From contig NZ_JASLGT010000030.1 of assembly GCF_030150205.1 (NCBI RefSeq), forward strand, positions 62,001 to 126,000: a DNA stretch of 64,000 bases. The letters are read 5' to 3'. Origin of the DNA: Niabella sp. Lineage in GTDB: Bacteria; Bacteroidota; Bacteroidia; Chitinophagales; Chitinophagaceae. Below, piece by piece: positions 8,640 to 18,074 of the stretch (within the stretch, counting starts at the first letter, position 1; each line of letters begins with the position of its first letter). A program made the position numbers and the translations under genes. Under the pieces are notes generated by a model. It was given only the letters and a program-made list of their open reading frames with translations. It ran no database searches and had not been told where the DNA came from.

Positions 8640-9189
8640 CATGAAAACAGCTCACATAATACTCCTTTATAAAAAGGATCTTGCCTCTTGCCTGGTAGTT
8701 GGCCAACACGGCATGCAGTGCCCGCTCAAGTCGCTTATTCGGCCCTTTACGGCCATTAAAGCGGATATAGGAAATATCAAAAGAACTGCCATAATTATGA
8801 GAGCTCAATCCTGAAGTGGCATTCCCATTCACCTGTCGCAACCGGCTTTGTGCGTGTACCGTTCTGGTAAGCGAGGTAACGGTAAAGGTACTTTTGGTTT
8901 GGGCATTGAAGGAACGGGCGATCTGGTTCAATACGGCCTTGGCTCTTGGTGTAAGATACGGGGCACTGTAATCGAGTTTTTGAACCCGGTATCCTTTTCC
9001 GGCGCTGACCTTTGTCAGCTGTTTTTTACCCACATAGTTTTTTACCTGTGTGCTGCTTTTTAATAAAGGTACCCCATGTTGCCGTGCTACATCCAGGTGC
9101 GCCTTATAACGTGCGCTTTGGGCAGAGACAGGCGTGCCGGTCACTAACGCCCAACAGAACAGGATGATATAAAACAGGCCTGGCTTCAT
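8626..9189 (-). CDS. Secreted DUF5715/M15-like peptidase
   Basis: With the ATG at 9189 the product is 187 residues with a Sec signal peptide (hydrophobic core LFYIILFCWALV, cut after VSA). The C-terminal half carries the LAS (M15) metallopeptidase pattern: SSHNYGSSFDIS, whose His and Asp match zinc ligands, and a late FHV in CFHVTV as the last ligand. Related enzymes cleave D-amino-acid-containing cell-wall peptides in the periplasm. It lies 51 bases downstream of the sugar transferase on the same strand, so it may be the last gene of the exopolysaccharide transcript or independent. Confidence 0.75.
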   Translation of the reverse strand: MKPGLFYIILFCWALVTGTPVSAQSARYKAHLDVARQHGVPLLKSSTQVKNYVGKKQLTKVSAGKGYRVQKLDYSAPYLTPRAKAVLNQIARSFNAQTKSTFTVTSLTRTVHAQSRLRQVNGNATSGLSSHNYGSSFDISYIRFNGRKGPNKRLERALHAVLANYQARGKILFIKEYYVSCFHVTVR

Positions 9190-9240
9190 GAATTGCGGAT
9201 GTGTAAACAGCGCAAAGATAGGGAAGCCAGGCCTCATGCA

Positions 9241-9915
9241 TTATAGGATATCGGTAAAAGTTCGCTGCGGAAGGTTCCGGAATACTTTATGTGGAAGCTG
9301 GGTCTTCGGATTGATAATGGACCAGCCAGTAAGAAAAATGATCCAGAAATCAACACGGAGGCTCTTATGCTGGTGATACCACATTTCCAGTTCACCTTTA
9401 TAAGGTGCGATCACTTTTTCATAGTATTCCACACGATCCATCTTGGTGTTGGTCAGCAACTGCTCTTCATCCCTGAAAATAATGGAGCCGATTCCCGTTA
9501 TTCCGGGCACGGAGTCGTATACCCTGCTTTTAACCGCATGGGGATACGCATTGAATGTTTTGTCAACCAGGGGACGGGGCCCCACAAGGCTCATATCGCC
9601 TTTTATCACATTCAGGATCTGCGGAAGCTCATTGATCTTTGTCATTCTTAAAAAACCCCCGATCGGAAGCAGCCTGGGATCATTCCGGACGGTGATCAGC
9701 CCGGTTCCCATGTTGGGGCTGTTCTTGAGCATAGTAGCAAATTTAATGATGTGAAAATAGTTGTTTTTATACCCGATCCTTTTTTGCCGGTAAAAAATAT
9801 AATGTTCGCCTGTTAATAACAGGATGATCACAATTGGGATCGTAAGCGGTAATATAACAATGAATACGGTTAAAGACACAAGAAGGTCAAAGAGGCGCTT
9901 AAAAAAGGAATACAT
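9241..9915 (-). CDS. Undecaprenyl-phosphate sugar-1-phosphate transferase (bacterial sugar transferase family)
   Basis: A 224-residue protein of the small WcaJ/PglC-like type. One N-terminal membrane segment (about 8-36) precedes the cytoplasmic catalytic part with YRQKRIGYKNNYFHIIKF, LRMTKINELPQILNVIKGDM and SLVGPRP, the family signatures. It would move a sugar-1-phosphate from a UDP-sugar to undecaprenyl phosphate, starting each repeat unit of the exopolysaccharide. It is the last clear gene of the locus in transcription order, with 75 bases separating it from the SDR gene upstream. The sugar is probably a GlcNAc derivative made by the upstream genes (inference). Confidence 0.9.
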   Translation of the reverse strand: MYSFFKRLFDLLVSLTVFIVILPLTIPIVIILLLTGEHYIFYRQKRIGYKNNYFHIIKFATMLKNSPNMGTGLITVRNDPRLLPIGGFLRMTKINELPQILNVIKGDMSLVGPRPLVDKTFNAYPHAVKSRVYDSVPGITGIGSIIFRDEEQLLTNTKMDRVEYYEKVIAPYKGELEMWYHQHKSLRVDFWIIFLTGWSIINPKTQLPHKVFRNLPQRTFTDIL

Positions 9916-9990
9916 TGTTTGAGTTTAGAGGGACGATAAGATGTTTGAACGGACGACTGCTGCAAGGAATACGCCAAATGATGGTATCTG

Positions 9991-11202
9991 CTACATTTTT
10001 TGATCGAGATTAACTCCTGTCTCAATATGCTCAAATCCTGGAATCATCGAATTCAAAGCGGCAACAATGTCTTTTTTTTCTGCGTGTGTATCTTCAAAGA
10101 CCATTCTTAGCGCCCTTATAACCTTGTTCAGATCGTTTATTTCCCGTCTTTTTGCATTCTTTACAATTCCAAGTGCCTGGTAGGTACTGGTGTCCAGTTC
10201 TTCCTCATCGGTATAAAACTCTTCATATAGTTTTTCTCCACTGGTATTGCTGGGGAAGAAGTACACGGGATAATGGTTGTTTTGAATATGCATAGCTGCA
10301 TTTTTCGCGGCTTCCTCCGATGCGTAGATCTCCATTTCAAATCCCATCTGTTTCAGGAACGGGGGTACCACATCCGCAAAGTTCACCATTGTTGATTCCT
10401 CCAGTTTTGGAAAAAATATTTCACCGGATTGTCCCAGGATGCAGGCACATAAACAGATCTGTCCCGATTCATCGGGCGATACAAAAAAACGCTTTACATC
10501 CGAAGGGCAGGAGAGCGGTTGCTGTTTTAAGATGCGTTCGATAAATCCGGCCAGCAGGCTACCATTGGAAAAAGCCACATTGGCAAACCGGGCTGTAGTG
10601 ATCTTCATTTTCTTTGAATATGCCAGGATGACTTCTTCCATCAGCTTTTTGCTGGCACCCATTACATTTACGGGGTTGGCGGCTTTATCTGTGGAAACAC
10701 AAAAGAAATGCTTCGGTGGTTGTTTCATAAGCAGTTCCAGCAGATCCTTTGCCCGTGTTACATTATTCTCGATCATCGCTTCGATTGAGAAAATGTCTTT
10801 TTCCGAACGCACATGCTTATGTGCTGCAAAATTGGCCACAATATCAAAAGGCCCTTCGTGTTCGAAAATCTTTAAGAACGCCTTATCGCTGAAATTGACC
10901 GGGTAGGTTTTGAACTGGTCCGGCAACTGCAGGTCTGTCCGGCTCCGGCAGTCACGGACAAGCTCTGTCAGTCCGTTTTCATTGATATCGGCTACGATGA
11001 GTTTGCCCGGGTGATATTTTACAAGCGCCCGGATAAAGGAGGATCCGATCGTGCCGGCACCGCCGATGACAAGCACGTTTTTGTTATTGATTTCCTTATG
11101 CAATTTTTCGGCATGATCTTTCATGTCCGGGAGAAACAGGCTTTGAGAGCGGCGGGTAATGTATTCTCCAATAAATTGCTCAATGTTGAAGTTTAGAGGC
11201 AT
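9991..11202 (-). CDS. Polysaccharide biosynthesis SDR, UDP-N-acetylglucosamine 4,6-dehydratase-like
   Basis: A 403-residue NAD(P)-binding SDR of the CapD/FlaA1/PseB type without the membrane domain. Visible are the Rossmann motif GGAGTIGSSF (about 42-51), AAHKHVRSEKD (about 127-137), and the active-site region STDKAANPVNVMGASKKLMEE, with the Met-x3-Lys version typical of inverting or retaining 4,6-dehydratases. It should convert a UDP-HexNAc to a 4-keto-6-deoxy intermediate. The C-terminal 130 residues (VYFFPSNTSGEKLYEEFYTDEEELD) match the longer subtype in which a nucleoside-sugar loop follows. Its start overlaps the 3' end of the next upstream gene by 23 bases, so the two are coupled. Confidence 0.88.
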   Translation of the reverse strand: MPLNFNIEQFIGEYITRRSQSLFLPDMKDHAEKLHKEINNKNVLVIGGAGTIGSSFIRALVKYHPGKLIVADINENGLTELVRDCRSRTDLQLPDQFKTYPVNFSDKAFLKIFEHEGPFDIVANFAAHKHVRSEKDIFSIEAMIENNVTRAKDLLELLMKQPPKHFFCVSTDKAANPVNVMGASKKLMEEVILAYSKKMKITTARFANVAFSNGSLLAGFIERILKQQPLSCPSDVKRFFVSPDESGQICLCACILGQSGEIFFPKLEESTMVNFADVVPPFLKQMGFEMEIYASEEAAKNAAMHIQNNHYPVYFFPSNTSGEKLYEEFYTDEEELDTSTYQALGIVKNAKRREINDLNKVIRALRMVFEDTHAEKKDIVAALNSMIPGFEHIETGVNLDQKM

Positions 11203-12118
11203 AACTAGAGGTATTAAAGCTTTTTATTGTGTTAATTAATCCATCTTTTACCGTTACCGGTAGTTGTTCGATATGCAGGGCTTTTTTAATTTTTTCATTC
11301 GATACAACATAGTTCTCCGTCAATTTTTTTAGACGCTCGGTGTTCAATGGAATGAACCGAAGTGTATCACCGATAGTTGCTAAACGGCTTATAAAGCGAG
11401 AGGGGATGGTCCAGAGTCGGGGTCGTTTGCCTTCGAGTTTAGCAATTAATGCGATCAGCTCATTTGTAGACAAAGATACATCATCTGCAAAATTATAGAT
11501 ACCGGACCTTATTTCGGTATTGTTAAGCATTTGTATCATTAAATAACATAGATTATCAATGCTTAAAAACGATCTTTTATTTTCGAAAGCCGCCAATGGC
11601 CAGGGGAGTCCTTTTTTTGCAAGTTGATAAAGCATATTGAGATTGCCCTTGTTTCCCGGCCCGTGGATCATACAGGGCCGGATGATAAAAAGGCGCCTGC
11701 CTTTGGGAAGATCCGCCGTAAGTAAATAGTTCTCGGCGGCTAATTTCGATCTCCCATATGGAGTGAGCGGATTAGGGATGGCTTCTTCTGTTAAAATGTC
11801 CGGCACCGTATCCGCTACAGCTTTAACGGAACTGAAGTAGAAGAAATCCTTAATATCCGAGTTAAGGAACTGCCTGAAGACCTCAATGGTTAGGTCCCGG
11901 TTAATATGCTGGTATTCCTTTTCCAGAGAACTGTTGCGGGTATCATGTGCTTTGCCTGCAAGATGAATGATGGCATCAGCGTTGGAGCTGTTTAATAATG
12001 ACGCCCAATCAGCACGTCTGAGCGATAAGGGAATGGTTTTCATTCCTTCGTTATCAGCATACTTGGAAAGATTACTGCCAACAAATCCAGAGGCGCCCGT
12101 TATCAATATTGTTTTCAT
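11180..12118 (-). CDS. NAD-dependent epimerase/dehydratase (4-keto sugar reductase-like)
   Basis: A 312-residue extended SDR. GASGFVGSNL (8-17) binds NAD(P); the catalytic set appears as FSSVKAV (Ser) and YGRSKLAAE (Tyr-x3-Lys). The overall pattern resembles WbpV/FnlB-type enzymes that reduce or epimerise UDP-4-keto-6-deoxy-HexNAc, a fitting partner for the dehydratase encoded directly downstream. The exact product sugar (for example QuiNAc or FucNAc type) cannot be decided. It overlaps the downstream dehydratase gene by 23 bases and the upstream glycosyltransferase gene by 4 bases. Confidence 0.85.
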   Translation of the reverse strand: MKTILITGASGFVGSNLSKYADNEGMKTIPLSLRRADWASLLNSSNADAIIHLAGKAHDTRNSSLEKEYQHINRDLTIEVFRQFLNSDIKDFFYFSSVKAVADTVPDILTEEAIPNPLTPYGRSKLAAENYLLTADLPKGRRLFIIRPCMIHGPGNKGNLNMLYQLAKKGLPWPLAAFENKRSFLSIDNLCYLMIQMLNNTEIRSGIYNFADDVSLSTNELIALIAKLEGKRPRLWTIPSRFISRLATIGDTLRFIPLNTERLKKLTENYVVSNEKIKKALHIEQLPVTVKDGLINTIKSFNTSSYASKLQH

Positions 12119-13287
12119 AAATAGGTTAATATAGATTTGGACATTTCTTTGTTTATGGCTGTTCTCCGGAATTTTTCTTTAAAGTTAACCCGCTCTTCCT
12201 GCGTGTATGCATACGAAGACAGCTGCCGCACCATTGACTCTGAGTCGCCGGGAGGAAAAAGTATTTTATTGGGAATATTTTTTTCAATAAACTCATGGGC
12301 GTATCCGGCAACACCCGCAACAATGGGTTTGTTATAAGCACCTAATTCAAAAATTTTAGAAGGCAGTACTTTTTTAAATGCGTCGTAGTCATTTAAATGG
12401 ATGAACATAAAATCCGAATCCTGATATAAATCCAGCAGATCGCTTCTGTTCTGAGGCGGAAGGATCTGTATATTGTTTGTTTTTAGGCGTTCCATTTCAC
12501 TGAGCAGTTTCGCTTTTGCACCACCATCTCCAACAATCAGAAATCTATATGCATCGCCCAGCTTTTTCGCAGCCTGGGGTACGATTTTATGCAGACCCTG
12601 CCCTTCACCTATATTGCCGGCGTATACAATCTTTTTAATGGAGTTTTGAGGCCGGGTGGCTGAAGGGATGTTTAAGAATTCTTCATCAATGCCGTTGGAA
12701 TAGAACGAGTAACCCGGTGACCGGAATTTTTTGAAATAGGGCGTAAAGCCTTCTGATATCAGATTAATGTGGGTTGCGTAATTAAATACTTTTCGCTCAA
12801 TAAATTTCAGAACGGCCAGTATGCCTGGCTTTGCCACTGAGCTTTTTAATACGTCCTCCATGGTGTCTGTAAAAATATCCCGGATATCCAGATAAAGCGG
12901 GGTATTGTTTTTCTTTGCAATGGAATAGCCCAGGTAAGCCGTAAACAGCCGGGAAGAAGAGGCGACCACCAGGTCGTATTTTTGTCCCCTGGTATGCTTT
13001 TTAACAGCGTTAAAATAGGTTTTAAATGAATTTATCTGGTCCCGCATCCCGCTTTTATGTTTGGGAATGGCAATGCGGTGTATCCGGTAGTTATCGCGTT
13101 CTTCAAATTCCGGGGCTTCCGATTGAAAGGTGCTGTACCGGTTGGGAAGCGTAGTAAACACTTCAATGGATGCATTCTTTTCTTTTGCCTGGTTTGCCAG
13201 TTCTTTTACCAAAGGACTGTTGCGGAATGATCCTGCACAAAGATCAGGTTCAAAATAAAAGCTGAGGTAAAGTATTCTTTTTGACAT
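12115..13287 (-). CDS. GT4 glycosyltransferase (WbuB-like)
   Basis: A 390-residue GT-B glycosyltransferase resembling the WbuB/FnlD group: an N-terminal Rossmann domain beginning ILYLSFYFEPD, a KYDLVVASSSRLFTAYLGYSI segment, and a C-terminal donor site with YAGNIGEGQGL and LPSKIFELGAYNKPIVAG. WbuB-type enzymes add FucNAc or related deoxyamino sugars in O-antigen synthesis, consistent with the two SDR genes following it. It directly abuts the heparinase-like gene upstream and shares ATGA with the SDR gene downstream. Acceptor and linkage are unknown. Confidence 0.87.
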   Translation of the reverse strand: MSKRILYLSFYFEPDLCAGSFRNSPLVKELANQAKEKNASIEVFTTLPNRYSTFQSEAPEFEERDNYRIHRIAIPKHKSGMRDQINSFKTYFNAVKKHTRGQKYDLVVASSSRLFTAYLGYSIAKKNNTPLYLDIRDIFTDTMEDVLKSSVAKPGILAVLKFIERKVFNYATHINLISEGFTPYFKKFRSPGYSFYSNGIDEEFLNIPSATRPQNSIKKIVYAGNIGEGQGLHKIVPQAAKKLGDAYRFLIVGDGGAKAKLLSEMERLKTNNIQILPPQNRSDLLDLYQDSDFMFIHLNDYDAFKKVLPSKIFELGAYNKPIVAGVAGYAHEFIEKNIPNKILFPPGDSESMVRQLSSYAYTQEERVNFKEKFRRTAINKEMSKSILTYL

Positions 13288-14859
13288 TTATATCCTGTTT
13301 ACATGAATAATGGTGATCAGTTTGTTTTTAAACGTTGCTTTTATCCTGATCCCTTCCAGATACCGGTTGTATCCTTCTGCCATTTTATAGGGTTCTTCAA
13401 TAACGTCGTGAGCATGTTTAAATTCTATGATCTTATTGAGATCGATATGAAGCTTTGATAGCGATGGATGAAAATGAAAAAACGCACAGGCGGAGGCCGT
13501 TTCCCCTGTCAGTTCATCTGTTATGATGATCCTGTCGGTTTGAAACTGAAAATGACGACGGTGAATGACGCCCTGTTTCTGATAACCATCGTGCGAAGCT
13601 GCAAAACTGTTACCCGTCTCTGATTCAATCCGCACCTTTGCACGGCGGCCTACCCGGAACCCGCCCCACACCTGCGATTGGTTCTGGTTATTGATCACTA
13701 CCGTATTATGGGCCCCGGTGCTCCGTTCCAGGTTCCTGCGGGCACCAATCTGGTAAGTTGAAGTGCCTTGTTCTGTCAGCATGGGATACCCATTAACGTA
13801 TAGGATAAAGGAAAGCGCGTCTGCATGTGCATGACCGGGCTGGTAGGAGGCACCGATTGCAGCAGCATCGATCCGGCACTCATAATTGCCGATATCGAAC
13901 TTCCGGTATCCTGAATCATCCGGTGATGCCTGCTGTTTATCCGGGTCGATCTTCAAAAGGCTGCCGTATTGCAGAAGCCAGGAAGTAGGGGGGGCAATGC
14001 CGGTAGCGCTGTCATTAAAATGTGGGATATCGCCATTCTGAAAGGATATCTGTTGTAACCAGGTTAACATTTTTACCGCCATTCGTTTTATAAACGATTC
14101 GAAGTCTGGCTTCTTGTCTTTCCATTTAGCATACCAGTCTAAGAGTTCCAGCATACGGAATAAAATGATCTGGTGGTACATCGGGCTCAGCTCAAAGTGT
14201 GCTCCATCCCGAAGTACTTGCGCATTTAATTGTTTTTGCAAGCCTTTTTCAGCTTTCATGATCCACGACTGTTCGGAGAACATGGCGCCGCCCATCAGTA
14301 AGGCAAAATAATTTTCCAGCAAATGGTTCCCCAGGAGATGAAATTCGAGCCGTTTGGTCAGGAACGTCAGTTCCGCGTGCATATCAGAAAGCATTTCAGC
14401 ATCCGGTGCATCACTTGCGGAAAGAAAACGGATTCCGTTAATGACGCGGAGTGAAACAGGATACGGTTCCAGGCTGAGCTCACCCGAATACAACCATTCA
14501 TGAAGGGAATGCCAGAGCGCTTTTTTTATTTCAGAAGAGAGACCATCCTGTAATAAATAATTCGCATATTGAAGATTATAATTCCAGAGTTTACCATGGG
14601 TTTGGAAGTTCCAGTCGATATGATCGTCGAATGTTTGCGTAATGTTCAGGAACCGGAAGTCTTTCCCCGTTTTGCTGGCCATTGATGGCTGGGGAGGGCT
14701 GGCGGTAAAGGACGGCAATTGTAATTGCTCAGGCCGGTACGGGTGCCTGTAGGCTGTTAACGGCAACGGCTTTTTTAACCGGAACCGTAACTGGTATTGG
14801 AACTGAACCGGTTTGAGGTATTTAATGGTATTGAGGAGCAGCCCTATCTTACGAAGCAT
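13288..14859 (-). CDS. Heparinase II/III-like protein
   Basis: A 523-residue protein with the alginate-lyase/heparinase II/III architecture: an alpha-toroid N-terminal part with WNYNLQYANYL, SLRVINGIRFL and GNHLLENYFAL, and a C-terminal beta-sheet part with GHAHADALSFILYVNG and ERSTGAHNTVVINNQNQSQVWGGFRV. No signal peptide is present, unlike secreted polysaccharide lyases, so it probably acts in the cytoplasm or at the membrane. Members of this type are common in exopolysaccharide clusters, next to WecB and the two-domain oxidoreductase as here; their biosynthetic role is unresolved. The start overlaps the end of wecB by 11 bases. Confidence 0.85.
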   Translation of the reverse strand: MLRKIGLLLNTIKYLKPVQFQYQLRFRLKKPLPLTAYRHPYRPEQLQLPSFTASPPQPSMASKTGKDFRFLNITQTFDDHIDWNFQTHGKLWNYNLQYANYLLQDGLSSEIKKALWHSLHEWLYSGELSLEPYPVSLRVINGIRFLSASDAPDAEMLSDMHAELTFLTKRLEFHLLGNHLLENYFALLMGGAMFSEQSWIMKAEKGLQKQLNAQVLRDGAHFELSPMYHQIILFRMLELLDWYAKWKDKKPDFESFIKRMAVKMLTWLQQISFQNGDIPHFNDSATGIAPPTSWLLQYGSLLKIDPDKQQASPDDSGYRKFDIGNYECRIDAAAIGASYQPGHAHADALSFILYVNGYPMLTEQGTSTYQIGARRNLERSTGAHNTVVINNQNQSQVWGGFRVGRRAKVRIESETGNSFAASHDGYQKQGVIHRRHFQFQTDRIIITDELTGETASACAFFHFHPSLSKLHIDLNKIIEFKHAHDVIEEPYKMAEGYNRYLEGIRIKATFKNKLITIIHVNRI

Positions 14860-15952
14860 GAAGATTGTAGAGTTTTATTAAATGTGCTGTAATGCGCTCT
14901 GCGGTTTTACCGTCCCATTTTTCGGGGATGCCTCCTTTTCTCCAGTTGCCGGAAAATAATTTTTCAAAGGCGGGAGGGATCGCTTCGGGATTGGTGCCCA
15001 GCAATTCGTTGGTGCCGATGGAAATGGTTTCGGGCCGTTCCGTATTGTCTCTTAACGTCATACAGGGTACCTGCATCACTGTTGTTTCTTCGGTGATGCC
15101 GCCGGAATCGGTTACCACTGCCAGGGAGTGCTGTACCAGGAAGTTGAATTCCAGGTAACCCATGGGGTCAACGGTATGCAAATTTGGGGCAGCGATACCG
15201 ATTTGCTTTAACATCCCTGCGGTGCGGGGGTGCACGGGGAAAATAAGCGGCAGGCCGTTTGAAGCGCTTACAATTGTATCAATTAACTTTTTCAGCTGAT
15301 CTGCCTGATCTACATTTGCCGGCCTGTGCAGCGTCATTACTATGTATTTTTTTTCTTCGAGTCCCAATTGATCCCAGATGGCTGGTTTAGTAAAACGGGG
15401 CATTTGTTTCAATAGTGTGTCGATCATTGTGTTGCCCACAAAAAAGATCTGTTCTTCCCGGATGCCGTTATGCCTGAGCGTTTCACCCGCTGTTGGCGTT
15501 GTGGTGAAAAAATAATTCGTGATACTGTCTGTTACAATACGGTTGATTTCTTCGGGCATGGTCCAGTCGCCGGAGCGGATACCTGCTTCTACATGGGCTA
15601 CCTTTGTATGTAATTTCTGGGCTACGATGCTGCAGGCCATAGAGGACGTTACATCACCTACTACCAAAACCAGATCGGCCGGATGCTCCAGCAATTCCTT
15701 TTCAAAACGTACCATAATGGCCGCTGTTTGTTCTGCCTGGCTACCTCCTCCGGCCTCCAGGTTGGCATGTGGTTCCGGTATGCCAAGTTGTTCAAAGAAG
15801 TCGCCACTCATTTTTTTATCGTAGTGCTGGCCGGTATGGATCAGGCGGTATTGCAGATCAAAACCCTGCCGCTGGTTATTTTCTATTGCGTTAATTATGG
15901 GTGCTATTTTCATGAAATTCGGACGAGCGCCGGCTATAATGGTTATTTGCAT
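14849..15952 (-). CDS. wecB: UDP-N-acetylglucosamine 2-epimerase (non-hydrolysing)
   Basis: A 367-residue GT-B-fold epimerase converting UDP-GlcNAc to UDP-ManNAc. Signature stretches are GARPNFMKIAPI at the start, HTGQHYDKKMSGDFFEQLGIP (substrate loop), HVEAGIRSGDWTMPEEINR with the catalytic acidic residues, FPVHPRT with the catalytic His, and TDSGGITEE. Length matches the family. With the UDP-sugar 6-dehydrogenase at 25.7 kb it could provide UDP-ManNAcA, though WbjD/FnlC-type 2-epimerases acting on deoxy sugars look very similar and the nearby SDR genes make that possible too. Confidence 0.93.
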   Translation of the reverse strand: MQITIIAGARPNFMKIAPIINAIENNQRQGFDLQYRLIHTGQHYDKKMSGDFFEQLGIPEPHANLEAGGGSQAEQTAAIMVRFEKELLEHPADLVLVVGDVTSSMACSIVAQKLHTKVAHVEAGIRSGDWTMPEEINRIVTDSITNYFFTTTPTAGETLRHNGIREEQIFFVGNTMIDTLLKQMPRFTKPAIWDQLGLEEKKYIVMTLHRPANVDQADQLKKLIDTIVSASNGLPLIFPVHPRTAGMLKQIGIAAPNLHTVDPMGYLEFNFLVQHSLAVVTDSGGITEETTVMQVPCMTLRDNTERPETISIGTNELLGTNPEAIPPAFEKLFSGNWRKGGIPEKWDGKTAERITAHLIKLYNLHAS

Positions 15953-15962
15953 TTTTTTCTTT

Positions 15963-18074
15963 TTAAATTACTTTAATCCAGTTACCTGTTTTCATACTTT
16001 CAATGGCTGCAAAGCTGGCCTTTGTGGTATTCACGATCTCATCAAAAGGGATTAGCGGCGCACCACCCGTTTTTATCCGGTTGCACAAAAGTTTGAACTG
16101 TGCTGCATGCCCTTTATCAATAGGTGTTTTAAGCTTTGAAAATCCTTTAAAGCCAAAGGCTTCCGTAAGGCGGAAGTTATTGACCACAGCGGTGCGTTCC
16201 TGGGAAAAGACCTCAATCCGCTCTTTCGGGTACGCCTTGGAACCATTACTGAAGTAGTTTACAACTCCCGTGCTGCCATTTTCATAGCGCAGCAATATGG
16301 AAGCATTATCGGTATGTTCCTGTGGCTGTGCGCCCATAGCGTTCATACAAACTGCTGTGACCTTGCTGCCTGCTAAAAAGCTGATCAGGTCTATATAATG
16401 ACAGGCTTCGCCAATGATACGGCCACCTCCCACATCCAGGTCATGTACCCAAATATGAGGCGGAATATGGCCGGCGTTCATGGTGGCAACGACGTTCATC
16501 TGGGATTGTCCTAATAAGGATTTTAATTTTTGAATATGCGGGGAAAATCTCCGGTTGAAGCCCACGGTTAGTGTTTTGCGGCCATCGTATGCGGCAATAA
16601 TGGCATCCAGTTCCGTGTTGTTCAATGCCAACGGTTTCTCCACAAATACATGTTTGCCTGCGTTTAAAGCATCAATAACCATGGAAGCGTGCAGGTTATG
16701 CCGGGTCATAACCATTACCAGGTCTACTGCCGGGTCCTGCAGAATTTCCTGGTTGGAAGTGGTACTTTTTTGAATCCCGTATTTTTTTGCCAGTACCGTA
16801 GCGGATACACCGCCTTTGCTGGCAATAGCAACCAGTGGTGCCTGTATCTTTTTTAAAACGGGCAACATGGTCATTTGGGTAAAGTTCCCCGCGCCAATGA
16901 TTCCAATGCCGCCCGGGCCCGGGGTAAAGCTGGCTGACGGGTTTGTTACAACTATACGACTGCTACTGCTTTGCTCCGGATATATCAGCAGGGAGGCGAT
17001 GGCACCGCTGCTCATATTGCCATATATTTTCCCAAATTCTTCTATCGGTACTCTTTCTGTGATCAGGGGCGTTACATCCAGTTTTTTGGTAGCGATAGCG
17101 TTCAAAACGGTTTCGAAATTCCGCTTTTCGGTCCACCGTACAAAGGGTAACGGATAGTCCATCCCTTTTTGCTCATAGTCCTCATCATAACGGCCGGGTC
17201 CATAGGAACAGGAGACCTGGAAGCTGAGCTCTTTTTCATAAAAATCGGAGCGACCAAGATTAAGACCCACAACTCCTACTAATATGATGCGACCTCGCTT
17301 TCGACTCATTTGTGCCGCCTGGGTAATGATATCGTTGGTCTTCGCGGAGGCCGTAATAATTACCCCATCTGCACCTGTCTCATGCGTTTGTTCCTCCACA
17401 AATTTTACCACATCACCATCATTCCGCGGGTTAAAGGGAATGATGCCTTTTTGCCGGGCAATCTCCAGCTTCCGGTCGTCCAGGTCTACACCAATAACCC
17501 TGCATCCATTGGCGATCAGCAGTTCAGCCGTGATCAGCCCAATAAGGCCCAGGCCCATCACTACAATGGTTTCACCCAGTGTAGGATCACAAAGGCGGAT
17601 GCCCTGCAAACCAATGGCACCAATAATCGTAAAGGCGGCTTCTTCGTCCGATACGGAATCCGGTATCTTAGCCACCAGGTTTTTAGGAACACATACATAT
17701 TCTGCATGATGGCCGTTTGAAGCCACCCGGTCGCCGATCTGGAATTCACTAACACCTTTACCTACGGCAATAACGCTACCTACATTACAATAACCCAAAG
17801 GAATGGGAGTGCCTAATTTGTTAAAAACGGCCTCCAGGGTGGGTGTTAGCCCTTCCGTTTTGATCTTGTTCAAAACCTGTTTTACCTTATCCGGCTGTTG
17901 CCGGGCTTTTTGGATCAGGTTGGCTTTTCCAAATTCCACCAGCATCCGTTCCGTGCCTAACGATACAAGGCTTCGTGTGGTTTTTATCAGCACAGTTCCC
18001 GGGCTTACTTCCGGCACCGGTATCTCTTCTAAAATGGTTTCTCCTGTTTTAAAGGATTGTATGATTTGCTTCAT
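15963..18074 (-). CDS. Two-domain oxidoreductase: zinc-type dehydrogenase fused to Gfo/Idh/MocA
   Basis: A 703-residue fusion. Residues 1-365 are a medium-chain dehydrogenase (GroES-like start, GDRVASNGHHAEYVCVP, Rossmann motif VVMGLGLIGLITAELL). Residues about 385-703 are a Gfo/Idh/MocA oxidoreductase (GIIGAGNFTQMTMLPVL, EKPLALNNTELD, GEACHYIDL). A Pro/Gly-rich linker (FTPGPGG) joins them. The fusion recurs in exopolysaccharide clusters beside heparinase II/III-like genes; the reaction has not been established for this arrangement, but sequential oxidation and reduction of a nucleotide sugar or lipid-linked sugar is plausible. Classic structural-zinc cysteines are absent from the first domain. 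Its start shares ATGA with the upstream glycosyltransferase stop. Confidence 0.9.
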   Translation of the reverse strand: MKQIIQSFKTGETILEEIPVPEVSPGTVLIKTTRSLVSLGTERMLVEFGKANLIQKARQQPDKVKQVLNKIKTEGLTPTLEAVFNKLGTPIPLGYCNVGSVIAVGKGVSEFQIGDRVASNGHHAEYVCVPKNLVAKIPDSVSDEEAAFTIIGAIGLQGIRLCDPTLGETIVVMGLGLIGLITAELLIANGCRVIGVDLDDRKLEIARQKGIIPFNPRNDGDVVKFVEEQTHETGADGVIITASAKTNDIITQAAQMSRKRGRIILVGVVGLNLGRSDFYEKELSFQVSCSYGPGRYDEDYEQKGMDYPLPFVRWTEKRNFETVLNAIATKKLDVTPLITERVPIEEFGKIYGNMSSGAIASLLIYPEQSSSSRIVVTNPSASFTPGPGGIGIIGAGNFTQMTMLPVLKKIQAPLVAIASKGGVSATVLAKKYGIQKSTTSNQEILQDPAVDLVMVMTRHNLHASMVIDALNAGKHVFVEKPLALNNTELDAIIAAYDGRKTLTVGFNRRFSPHIQKLKSLLGQSQMNVVATMNAGHIPPHIWVHDLDVGGGRIIGEACHYIDLISFLAGSKVTAVCMNAMGAQPQEHTDNASILLRYENGSTGVVNYFSNGSKAYPKERIEVFSQERTAVVNNFRLTEAFGFKGFSKLKTPIDKGHAAQFKLLCNRIKTGGAPLIPFDEIVNTTKASFAAIESMKTGNWIKVI

